DNA of 64,000 nt from Thermoplasmatota archaeon (GTDB lineage Archaea > Thermoplasmatota > Thermoplasmata > UBA10834). Below are positions 16,045 to 25,000 of this stretch, piece after piece. A program made the translations under genes and the position numbers. Where the stretch lies: NCBI GenBank assembly GCA_018818785.1, contig JAHIRF010000009.1, positions 189,099 through 253,098 on the forward strand. The letters are read 5' to 3'. Each line of letters starts with the position of its first letter. The first letter of the stretch is position 1. Below the pieces are notes generated by a model, which searched no databases, was not told the DNA's origin, and was given only the letters and a program-made list of their open reading frames with translations.

Positions 16045-17213
16045 ACATGAGAAGGGTCGCAGTCATCGGTGTTGGGGACACGAAGTTCGGGGAACTATGG
16101 GACGCTTCCTTCAGGGACATAGGTATACGGGCAGGTCTAGCCGCAGTCGAGGATGCGAAGATATCCGCGGAGATGATAGATGCGGTGTTCGTCGGAAACA
16201 TGTCTGCTGGCAGATTCATCGAGCAGGAGCACATAGGCGCGTTGATCGCAGACTATGCGGGACTTGCAAGAGATCATATCCCTGCTACCAGGGTGGAGGC
16301 AGCTGGAGCATCCGGTGGACTCGCCCTCAGGCAAGGCTTCATGGCGGTTGCGTCCGGGCTTCATGATATCGTCGTAGTCGGTGGTGCCGAGAAGATGATG
16401 GATGTCAGCGACATCGCATCCTCGATGATCCAATCCTCCGCATCGGACCAGGAATGGGAGACGGAGCTGGGTGCCACTTTCGCGAGCCTTCACGCCCTGA
16501 TAGCGAGAAGACACATGCATGAGTACGGCACGACCAGGGAGCAGCTCGCGGATGTCGCGGTGAAAAACCACAAGAACGGTTCGCTCAATCCGAAGGCTCA
16601 GTTCCAGAGGGAGATCAACAGGGATGTAGTCCTCAGGTCGCCGCTAGTGGCGGACCCGTTGCGCGTATTCGACTGCTCTCCCAGCTCAGATGGCGCGGCA
16701 GCGGTCGTACTATGTCCGTTGGACGATGCGAAGAAGTATGTGGAGACCCCGGTCGAGATCATAGGTTCGGGACAGGCGAGCGACACTCTAGCCCTCCATC
16801 ACAGGCGTGACATACTCACCATGGACGCCACGAGGATAGCCGCGAAGAAGGCGTTCAAGAGAGCAGGTCTTGAGCAGAAGGATGTCCAATTGGCAGAAGT
16901 CCATGACAACTTCACGATAAGCGAGATACTCGCGATAGAGGATCTCGGGTTCTTCAAGAAAGGCGAGGGTGGAAAGGCGACCGAGGATGGCAGGACCGCA
17001 CTCGATGGAGAGATCGCCATCAACACCTCAGGAGGTCTGAAGGCCAGGGGCGACCCGATTGGCGCCACGGGTCTTGCGCAGGCAGTCGAGGTCGTGACCC
17101 AGCTGAGAGGAGTGGCTGGGAAGCGACAGGTCAAGGATGCGTCGGTCGGTCTGACCCACAACGTCGGAGGGACTGGCGCGACTGTGATAGTACACATTTT
17201 CAGGAGGTCTTGA
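16041..17213 (+). CDS. thiolase-family protein of the HMGS complex, catalytic Cys and His replaced
   Basis: 390 residues, colinear with archaeal acetyl-CoA acetyltransferases (SCP2-thiolase-like). Known members use a Cys in a 'C-A/G-S-G' motif and a His in 'G-H-P-x-G-A-T-G'. Here the first motif reads E-A-A-G-A-S-G-G, with Gly89 (codon GGA, 16305-16307) at the Cys position. The second reads G-D-P-I-G-A-T-G, with Asp338 (codon GAC, 17052-17054) at the His position. A third motif is H-D-N-F-T instead of the frequent H-D-C-F. The frame is intact and the C-terminal '[10 protein letters not shown]' is present. By fold it is a thiolase; by residues it probably cannot do Claisen chemistry. A scaffolding role, with another thiolase supplying acetoacetyl-CoA, is inference. 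Confidence 0.85.
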   Translation: MNMRRVAVIGVGDTKFGELWDASFRDIGIRAGLAAVEDAKISAEMIDAVFVGNMSAGRFIEQEHIGALIADYAGLARDHIPATRVEAAGASGGLALRQGFMAVASGLHDIVVVGGAEKMMDVSDIASSMIQSSASDQEWETELGATFASLHALIARRHMHEYGTTREQLADVAVKNHKNGSLNPKAQFQREINRDVVLRSPLVADPLRVFDCSPSSDGAAAVVLCPLDDAKKYVETPVEIIGSGQASDTLALHHRRDILTMDATRIAAKKAFKRAGLEQKDVQLAEVHDNFTISEILAIEDLGFFKKGEGGKATEDGRTALDGEIAINTSGGLKARGDPIGATGLAQAVEVVTQLRGVAGKRQVKDASVGLTHNVGGTGATVIVHIFRRS

Positions 17214-17215
17214 GG

Positions 17216-17632
17216 ATGGCGACAGCACCCAGATTCTGGAGGCAGAACCCTAGCCGGTACAATCTGATCGGGATAAAGTGCAACAGCTGCGGCAAGAACT
17301 ACTTCCCGCCCAGGGCTATCTGTCCGGTCTGCCACAGGAAGAGCGTTGGCAAGATCGAGCCGTTGAAGTTCAAGGGCGAAGGTGCCATATTCTCGTTCTC
17401 CGAGGTGCACGAAGGGATCGATGAGAAGGCTACGCTGAAGCCGTACCTCGTGGCCATGGTGGAACTCGACGAGGGTCCGAAGATCACCGGCCAGGTGATC
17501 GACTGTGACGCCTGCGACCTCAAGATAGGGGCCAGGGTCCGCACCGTGCTCAGAAAGCTCAGTGAGGAAGGGTCCGCGGGCGTCATCCATTATGGATACA
17601 AGTTCGTGCCCGTGCGCGATAAGAAGGAATGA
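17216..17632 (+). CDS. DUF35 zinc-ribbon/OB-fold protein of the HMGS complex
   Basis: 138 residues from the ATG at 17216, chosen because AGGAGGT at 17202-17208 is 7 bp upstream; a TTG at 17210 is too close. The N-terminal rubredoxin-like ribbon has C-N-S-C and C-P-V-C. The OB-fold follows ('GEGAIFSFSEVHEG', 'PYLVAMVELDEGPKITGQV'). In archaea this protein bridges thiolase and HMG-CoA synthase and helps bind CoA. It begins 2 bp after the thiolase stop. If the thiolase here is inactive, the bridging role is the part of the complex still expected to work. Confidence 0.9.
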   Translation: MATAPRFWRQNPSRYNLIGIKCNSCGKNYFPPRAICPVCHRKSVGKIEPLKFKGEGAIFSFSEVHEGIDEKATLKPYLVAMVELDEGPKITGQVIDCDACDLKIGARVRTVLRKLSEEGSAGVIHYGYKFVPVRDKKE

Positions 17633-17692
17633 GCCGTTAGTTTAAGGTGCACACATGCTCATCACTGCAGCACATCACCTGGCGGTCTTGAG

Positions 17693-19246
17693 ATGATAAA
17701 AAACGCGAATGAGGGCACTGGCTCTGTGGTCATCGATGGTAACAGTCTTACCATCGAGAAAGTCGTGAGGGTAGCTAGAGGGTTCACTCCTGTTCAAATC
17801 GGGGAAGAATCCCGGAACAGGATGATCTCCAGCAGGAAAGCGCTCGAGAAACTCGTCGAGACGGGAGCGACGATATATGCCGTGAATACGGGCGTCGGGG
17901 ACCTGGTCAACGCCAGGATATCCAAGAAGGACCTGAAATCGCTCCAGCTCAATCTCCTCCGCAGTCATGCCTGTGGTGTGGGCGAGAGATACCCGGTCGA
18001 GGTCTCCCGTGCGATAATGTTGCTTCGGGCCAATGCGCTGTCCAAAGGTTTCTCAGGCATAAGGCCTGACCTGCCAGAGATGCTGTCCAAGATGCTGAAC
18101 GCCAAGGTGCATCCATTGATACCACGTCAAGGCTCGGTGGGAGCGAGCGGGGATCTCACGATACTCGCACACCTGGGACTGGTCATGGTTGGCGAGGGCG
18201 AGGCTGATGCCGGGAACGGCCCGGAACCTGGGATCGATGCTCTTGGCAGACGGGGTTTGGAGCCTATCTCTCTCGAGCCTAAAGAGGCGATATCCATAAT
18301 CAACGGGACGCAAGCGATGGGTGGCATCGGCGCGCTCGCCGTCAATGACGCATCCACTCTCGTCGACAATTCGCAGATAGCCGCTGCTATGTCCCTAGAG
18401 GCTCTCAAGGGCACATCGATGGCGTTCGATCCTCGTATATCCAAGGTGAGGCCTCATCCCGGCCAGGTGCGGGTCTCTGGGAACATGGTGTCGATGCTGC
18501 AAGGTAGCGAGATCATGCTGTCCCACAAGCATTGTTCGAAGGTCCAGGACGCGTACACGCTCAGATGCATCCCGCAGGTGATAGGGGCCAGTCTCGAAGC
18601 GATCTGGTATGCTGACGATGTGATAAGCGTGGAGCTGAATTCCGCTACTGACAACCCGTTGTTCTTCCCGGAGGACGGATCGGTCATCTCTGGCGGCAAC
18701 TTCCATGGGCAACCATTGGCCTTGGCCATGGATTTCCTGGGTCTTGCGGTGCATGAGCTGGGAAGCTATTCCGAGAGACGTGTGGCACGTCTGGTCGATC
18801 ACAAACTGAGCGGCCTTCCTCCATTCCTGACTAAGCACGGTGGGGTCAGCTCCGGCATGATGGTGCCGCAGTATGTCGCAGCATCCATTGTATCCGAGAA
18901 CAAAGTCCTGGTGCATCCGGCGTCCGCGAGCTCCATCCCTACCAGTGCCAACCAGGAGGACTTCAACAGCATGGGTACGATCGCTGCATGGAAGGCAAGG
19001 ACGATCGTGGAGAACGTCAGCAGGGTGGTCGCAATCGAGATGATTGCTGCTGCGCAGGCGCTCGATTTCATCTCCGCATCTCCCAGTGCACCCGTACAGG
19101 AGGTCCGGTCATTGCTCAGATCCAAGGTGTCCAGGCTGGACAAGGACCGATCACTATCGGAAGACATCGAATCTGTCGCCCGCATGATATTGGATGGTGT
19201 GTTCGTCGATACGGTCGAACACACATGCGGATTTCAGAGGGCATGA
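17693..19246 (+). CDS. hutH: histidine ammonia-lyase
   Basis: 517 residues. It removes ammonia from L-histidine to give urocanate. The MIO cofactor forms from A151-S152-G153 in 'GSVGASGDL'. The catalytic Tyr is Y62 ('IYAVNTGVGD'), and the Ser-His pair in 'LLRSHACGVGE' is that of histidine rather than phenylalanine or tyrosine lyases. It lies 60 bp after the DUF35 gene but is probably a separate transcript. The matching formimino-transfer genes are 8 kb away on the other strand; urocanase and imidazolonepropionase are not in the window. Confidence 0.9.
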   Translation: MIKNANEGTGSVVIDGNSLTIEKVVRVARGFTPVQIGEESRNRMISSRKALEKLVETGATIYAVNTGVGDLVNARISKKDLKSLQLNLLRSHACGVGERYPVEVSRAIMLLRANALSKGFSGIRPDLPEMLSKMLNAKVHPLIPRQGSVGASGDLTILAHLGLVMVGEGEADAGNGPEPGIDALGRRGLEPISLEPKEAISIINGTQAMGGIGALAVNDASTLVDNSQIAAAMSLEALKGTSMAFDPRISKVRPHPGQVRVSGNMVSMLQGSEIMLSHKHCSKVQDAYTLRCIPQVIGASLEAIWYADDVISVELNSATDNPLFFPEDGSVISGGNFHGQPLALAMDFLGLAVHELGSYSERRVARLVDHKLSGLPPFLTKHGGVSSGMMVPQYVAASIVSENKVLVHPASASSIPTSANQEDFNSMGTIAAWKARTIVENVSRVVAIEMIAAAQALDFISASPSAPVQEVRSLLRSKVSRLDKDRSLSEDIESVARMILDGVFVDTVEHTCGFQRA

Positions 19247-19305
19247 TGCGGCGATAGGTTGAATTCCGAGGAAGTATTACGCAGCCATCTCGAAGGGGGT
19301 ATGAC

Positions 19306-20700
19306 ATGGAGGATCTCGCACAGAAGACGATCGAGCACGCCACAGGTCTGGGAGCCCAGTTCGCAGATCTTCGAATTGAGGATTCCCAAGGAACGAACAT
19401 CGTCGTCATGGACGGCAAGACGAAGACCGTGACTGCTCGTCTTTCGAAGGGATGTGGCGTACGTGCATTCGTGGGTGGAGCTTGGGGATTTTCTGTCACC
19501 AACGACCTCTCATTGAAATCTCTGCGGCTGGCTGCCGAATCGGCGGTCAGAATGGCGAAGGTCGCCGAGAGTCGTGCCAAGATCAAGTTCGAGATCGAAT
19601 GCGGAAAGGCCGAACACGCTACCGAGGTCTATCGATGCGACGAGAGACCTGGTGAGATCTCAGTCGAGGAGAAAGTAGGATTCGTAATGGATCTGGACAA
19701 GTCGATGAAATCCATCAATCCCAAGATCACGAGTACCAATGCTAGATACGACGACTTCGAGGGGATTCGTATCGTTGCGAACTCGTTCGGGACACTTCTC
19801 CGGACGGAGGACACCTGGACTCTGGGTGCGTGTTCTGCCTGGGCTAAGGATGGCGAGGTGATCCAGAGAGGGCATCATTCAGTCGGCTCCGTGGGTGGTT
19901 ATGAACTGATGCGCCAGGAGGACTCGATCGCCATCGGGAGGACCGCAGCTGAACAGGCTCTGCGTCTTTTGGACTCCAAGCCGGCGCCGGCGGGTAAATT
20001 CACTTGCATACTTGATAATGTGATGACTGGCCTACTCGCACACGAAGCCTTCGGTCATGCATGCGAGGCCGATGCCATACTGCAGGGCGCTTCCGTGCTC
20101 GAAGGACGGATCGGGGAGAAGGTGGCGAGTGATGAGATATCTCTGATTGATGATCCTCGGGTCGAGGGTTCGTTCGGATATTTCTCGTATGACTGGGAAG
20201 GGGTGCCGTCATCGAAGCATGTGCTCATCGAGAACGGTATCCTGAAAGGATTCTTGCACAACCTCGAGACTAGTAGCAGAATGGGCATCCCCCCGAATGG
20301 ATCGGCTAGATCTGAGAATTATGGCAGCCCTCCGATCATACGGATGAGCAACACATACATCGCGGGCGGCGATTGGGACAGGGAGGAGCTGATCAGGGAC
20401 ACTCCAGACGGCCTGCTGATCAAGGGTGCACAATATGGCTACGTCGAGCCATCCAAAGGACAGTTCATGTTCAAGTGCGACGAGGCATATGAGATCGTGA
20501 AGGGTGAGTTGGGGCAGAGATACAGGGACGCATCCCTCTCCGGCGTGATCTTGGAGGTCTTGGGGCATGTGTCTGGTCTGGCCAATGATTTCAAGATGAC
20601 CGATCCTGGATATTGCGGGAAGCACGGCCAATCCGCGCGGACCACCGATGGTGGGCCGCACATGAGGATAGACGAGGTCGTTGTCGGAGGACTTACTTAG
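19306..20700 (+). CDS. tldD: TldD, zinc metallopeptidase subunit
   Basis: 464 residues of the TldD/PmbA family. The metal motif H246-E-A-F-G-H251 (HExxxH) and following 'ACEAD' identify the catalytic TldD subunit. TldD pairs with TldE (PmbA) to form a barrel-shaped protease that digests unfolded peptides. The next gene, starting 11 bp on, is the TldE partner. An 'aaggggg' precedes the ATG at 19306. Likely a housekeeping peptide-clearing or peptide-maturing pair in the cytosol; the substrate here is unknown. Confidence 0.92.
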   Translation: MEDLAQKTIEHATGLGAQFADLRIEDSQGTNIVVMDGKTKTVTARLSKGCGVRAFVGGAWGFSVTNDLSLKSLRLAAESAVRMAKVAESRAKIKFEIECGKAEHATEVYRCDERPGEISVEEKVGFVMDLDKSMKSINPKITSTNARYDDFEGIRIVANSFGTLLRTEDTWTLGACSAWAKDGEVIQRGHHSVGSVGGYELMRQEDSIAIGRTAAEQALRLLDSKPAPAGKFTCILDNVMTGLLAHEAFGHACEADAILQGASVLEGRIGEKVASDEISLIDDPRVEGSFGYFSYDWEGVPSSKHVLIENGILKGFLHNLETSSRMGIPPNGSARSENYGSPPIIRMSNTYIAGGDWDREELIRDTPDGLLIKGAQYGYVEPSKGQFMFKCDEAYEIVKGELGQRYRDASLSGVILEVLGHVSGLANDFKMTDPGYCGKHGQSARTTDGGPHMRIDEVVVGGLT

Positions 20701-20711
20701 GAGGCGATGAT

Positions 20712-22061
20712 ATGACTTTGGCATATCTATCTGAGGAGACGGTCAAGGCAGTCATGAGGCTAGGCGCTGACGAATGCGATGTTATTGTCGCTCAGACCAA
20801 TTCCATATCCGTCGAGATCGAAAGGGGTTCCGTGAAGCAGGCGAGCTCGTCAATCGACCCTGGTGTTGGCATCCGCGCGATCAGCGGCGGCTCCTCTGGA
20901 TTCGCCTTCTGCACCGACCATGAACCAGCATCGATCAAGAAGACCGCCGAACTGGCAGTCTCCCTCGCAAAGTCTGGCACTGCAGACACCGACTTCAGAG
21001 GTCTGCCACACCCATCCAAACCAAAGACCATATCTGGGCTGTTCGACCCCAAGGTCGCGGATATGACGCCCGATGCAGGTGTAGAGATGATCTCGCGAGT
21101 CGCGGATGTGACCGGAGACGACAAGAGGATCACATCCGTCATGGCGGGTCTAGGGATGTCCGTTTGCCGAGTCTCCCTTGCGAATAGCCATGGGCTGGTG
21201 GCCGAACAGGAGCTGTCTTCGTTCGATGTATTCGCTGAGGCAGTGGCTCACTCAAATTCGACCATGTTCTCAGGGTTCGATGGTTCTTCTTCACGCCGTC
21301 TGGATCTCAGCCAGTTGGACAGCGCCGGCCTTAGTGCCAGAGAGCATGCGATAAACGGCCTCCGACAGACCAAGATCGAGACAGGTGATTACGCAATCGT
21401 GGTCGATCCGCTCGCTGCCGGAATGATACTGGCTGACGCGATTGGTGGAGGGACGAACGCCGAAGCTGTTCAGCGCAAACGGAGCTATCTCACGGGAAAG
21501 ATGGGTCAGATGATCGGGTCCGAATCTATCACGATAGTGGATGATCCACTGCTGCAATGGGCGGTGGGGAGCACATCGTTCGACGGAGAGGGTACAGCCG
21601 CGAGGCCGACGACTCTGGTTGATTCCGGTCGCCTATCCTCGTACCTATATGATTCGTATACTGCTGGAAAAGACTCGGTCGAGAGCACAGGCAATTCATC
21701 CCGAGGCGGTGCAGTGTGGAGTTACAGACACCCGCCATCGATATCCACATCCAACCTGGTTGTCAAGAATGGTAGCTCGAGCATGGACGAGATGATCAAG
21801 GAGAGCGACGGGGGCGTCTACCTGAGGGTCACCTTCGACCACCCGAACCTTGCCACAGGCGAGTTCTCTGGATTGATGATGGAGAGCTATGTCATAGAGG
21901 ATGGCGCGCTGGGGCCATCGATTCGGCAATCAACCGTCGGAATAGGTCTGATAGAACTGCTCTCGCGGATCGACATGATCGGCCGGGAGAGCAAGGACTA
22001 CTTCGGGGTAAGGACGCCGGCGTTCAGAATATCCAATGCCAGGGTTGCAGGTTCGGCCTAG
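20712..22061 (+). CDS. pmbA: TldE/PmbA, non-catalytic partner of TldD
   Basis: 449 residues from the ATG at 20712, with GGAGG at 20700-20704 seven bases upstream. The 33-codon upstream extension overlaps tldD and is not needed. It shares the TldD fold ('YAIVVDPLAAGMILADAIGGG', 'GEGTAARPTTLVDSG') but lacks HExxxH, as PmbA/TldE subunits do. Its stop overlaps the stop of the convergent giant coiled-coil gene by 4 bp. Confidence 0.92.
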   Translation: MTLAYLSEETVKAVMRLGADECDVIVAQTNSISVEIERGSVKQASSSIDPGVGIRAISGGSSGFAFCTDHEPASIKKTAELAVSLAKSGTADTDFRGLPHPSKPKTISGLFDPKVADMTPDAGVEMISRVADVTGDDKRITSVMAGLGMSVCRVSLANSHGLVAEQELSSFDVFAEAVAHSNSTMFSGFDGSSSRRLDLSQLDSAGLSAREHAINGLRQTKIETGDYAIVVDPLAAGMILADAIGGGTNAEAVQRKRSYLTGKMGQMIGSESITIVDDPLLQWAVGSTSFDGEGTAARPTTLVDSGRLSSYLYDSYTAGKDSVESTGNSSRGGAVWSYRHPPSISTSNLVVKNGSSSMDEMIKESDGGVYLRVTFDHPNLATGEFSGLMMESYVIEDGALGPSIRQSTVGIGLIELLSRIDMIGRESKDYFGVRTPAFRISNARVAGSA

Positions 22062-25000
22062 AATGAGAACTTCTGTGAACAGACGGGGCATTGTCCAGTT
22101 CGCTTGGCGCAGGTGAGATGCAGGCTGCTCCCGCATCTGCATGTGACGATCTCGAATCCTGACTTGACCCTGCCCTGACAATGAGCGCACTTGGTCGTTT
22201 GAGTTGCGTGGCCAACTGTGTATGGAGGACCGGCAGAGAAGACGCTCACCTTTCCATCTAACTCGAAGTTCAGGAGGCTACCGTCGAAGTGCCGCTTGCA
22301 GGTGATGTTCACCCTTATCGGCAACTCTCCTGACGCATGAGGGACTATCCTGGCCCTGACCAATATGTCTGTATCGGGGTTCAGGCTTCCGATCCTGGGG
22401 GCGTCCACAGCTTCGAACTGTCCCGATAACTGCATCGTGACCTCCTTTGCCAGGACATTACCGATGTTCTTGAGTGTGATGTCGACTTCCCCCTCAGCAT
22501 CCTCCTGAAGCCCGGACGAGTCTATAGTCCCAGTGATATCCGGGGAATGTGATTCTATGGTACTCTTCGCTGAATCGAGGGCTTCTGCGACGAACTCGAT
22601 TGCAGAATCGTAGTCCTTGTCCCTCTCCAAGTCCGCGAGTGCGAGCAATCTCGCCGATTCGCCTGTCGATGCTCCGATTCTCTTCAATATCTCTATGGCG
22701 CTTTCCGCGGCTATCGATATGTCTATGAATTTCTTGTGCGAGTCCTCGACTCCGAGGATCCTCTGGTCTGCTTCCATGAGGAGTTGGAACGCCTCCGAGG
22801 TGTTGTTCTCGCTCGTAACTTGCTGTGCCTGGTCCAGGAGTTCCTCGATCGAACGCACGGAGGCTCCTGAATCCCTCAAAGGCTGGAGTCTCTCGCGGAC
22901 GTCTGACACAAGGTTAGCGAGCTTCTTCTCGATGAGTCCTTCAGCAGTGGTCCTGCATGAGATCGCCTGCTGAAACGCGAAGTCCCACAATTTCTCTGAG
23001 AACGATGTTCTGGCGACTTCCATCAAATCCTCGCAAGACTTGACGTTGAGGCCCATCGACTTCGCCTTGAATATCAAATCGTTGTTCTCTTCCATTATGT
23101 TGTTTATTGAGCCCTCGAATAATTGCAGAGCCATTTCTGAGCATCTCGTCAAGGCTCCCATGCATCTCCTGAAATCGTGCGCGGCCAGATATCCCTGCGC
23201 TTCGGTGAGGATTCTTTCGCACGCACCTGTGTCGATGCCGACCTTCTTCAGTCGGTCGACCTGTTCTCTGACCGAGCTCAGTTCGATCCTCGAACTGTCC
23301 ATGTTCTCCCTGATCAGATGGATCTCGTCGCCGCTCTCGATCGACTTCGCTAGAGCGTCGACATACTTGCCCTCAGAGAGCAGCATCTCCGCCTCATTCA
23401 CAAGTTGCTCTATCTCGGGGGCGCTTATCCCGTCTTCGGCCGCCTCCAAAAGCTTCATGCGTGCCATTTCGACTGCCCTGGTGCTGATCTCCTTCTGCAG
23501 CTCAGCCTTCTCCATCTCGGCCTCGCAATTCATCGCAAGTTTCAGCGCATCCTGGAACCGGTCCTCGTTGAAAGCGTGGATTCCATCGGCGACACATCGT
23601 TCTGCCATCCCGACAGAGACGCCCTCGTTCGCAGCCTTTTCCACACGGTCCTTGAACTTCTCGAGGGTGTTCCAGATCGTGTTCCTAGTGACTTCGGTCG
23701 ACGATTCAGATGATTTCTTTGAGAGCTCGAGAGCAATCGCGTATTGATGACGGGTCAATGCCTCGACGGCCTGATCCAGGAGTTCCCTGGCCTGGCCTAC
23801 ATCCATGTCGAGTGTCTCGGCGTTCTTGAGGTTGCCTCGCGCAACCTTGATCTCGACCGCTGCCTTGGAGCTCAAGTTCTTTATCTGGTCAATGTCGTTC
23901 GTGGCCGAATCGATGCATCTGAGTGCCTCGGCATAATCTCCTGTCTTCCATAGGACGACCGCCTTCTCCGCGAGAGTCTCTGGATCCTTAGTATCCACTC
24001 CGACATTCTTGGCATCAGTCAGCAACCTCTGGAGTTCCTTGATCATCTCTGATACGCCATCTGCCGTCTTCTGGCGGACAATGTCTTCACACCGTTTCGC
24101 GACGGCGAGTGCTTGATCATATTCCTTCTTCTTCATCAGATCCTTGGCTTGCCCCAGCATCTCTCGGCTTTCAGACATGTCGATCTCGTATGACTGGGCG
24201 AGTTCGATGCTCTCCTTGGAGGTGAGTATGAACTTGGCGGCTAGATACATGGCCAGCTTCTTCTCGGCCTCCTCGGTCAGCGAATCAAGCAGCCTCTCTG
24301 ATTCGTCGAAATCGCTGTCCTGGAAGTATCTCTTCGCGAGTCCGAGTTCCTTGGCTTGATCGGTGACATCGGCCTTGCTCCTCTGCGCCTCCTCGACGAG
24401 GTCCTCGGCTCCTCGTATCTTCTCCTTTATTCCGTCATATCTCCTGATCTTATCCTCCAGGGACGACCTGGTCTCTGAAATCAGGGAATTGGCTCCATCA
24501 TAATCCTTCTCTTCGAACTTGGCACGAGCATCTTTTATTGCGGTTTTCGCTTCGTTGACGCTGATTCCTATCGACTTTGCCTCTTCGAGGAAGTCTTTGA
24601 TGCCCGAGAATTTTGCCTGCAGCAGTCTAGTGATCATCTCATCCGCATTCGAGATGACTCCCCTCGTGGTCGCAGAAGCGTCCTCGTACACTTTCTTCTC
24701 GATGGATCCCTTGGCCCTCGTGATGAGAATCTCCAGGTCCGAGGGGTCTCCTCCGAACTGTCTGACCTTGTTCATCTTCTCATCCGCAACCGCTATCAGT
24801 CTGTCACACACATCTTTCCCCACAGTCTCTATCCTCTGCTGTGCCTCTTTGAGGAGTTCGTATGATCTTTCGAATGATTGCTCCGATAGTCTGAGGCGTG
24901 AATCGGAGATTGTCTCTACGACATCCGCGACCGCCTCTCTGTCTGAGAAGCTCTTGACGAATTCGTCGATGTTGTGTAACCTGTCACTCAATACCCTCGT

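Noticed and set aside
17693-19246. Phenylalanine or tyrosine ammonia-lyase reading of the MIO enzyme
   Set aside because: The Ser-His selectivity pair and flanking sequence match histidine ammonia-lyases, and formimino-THF genes are nearby.
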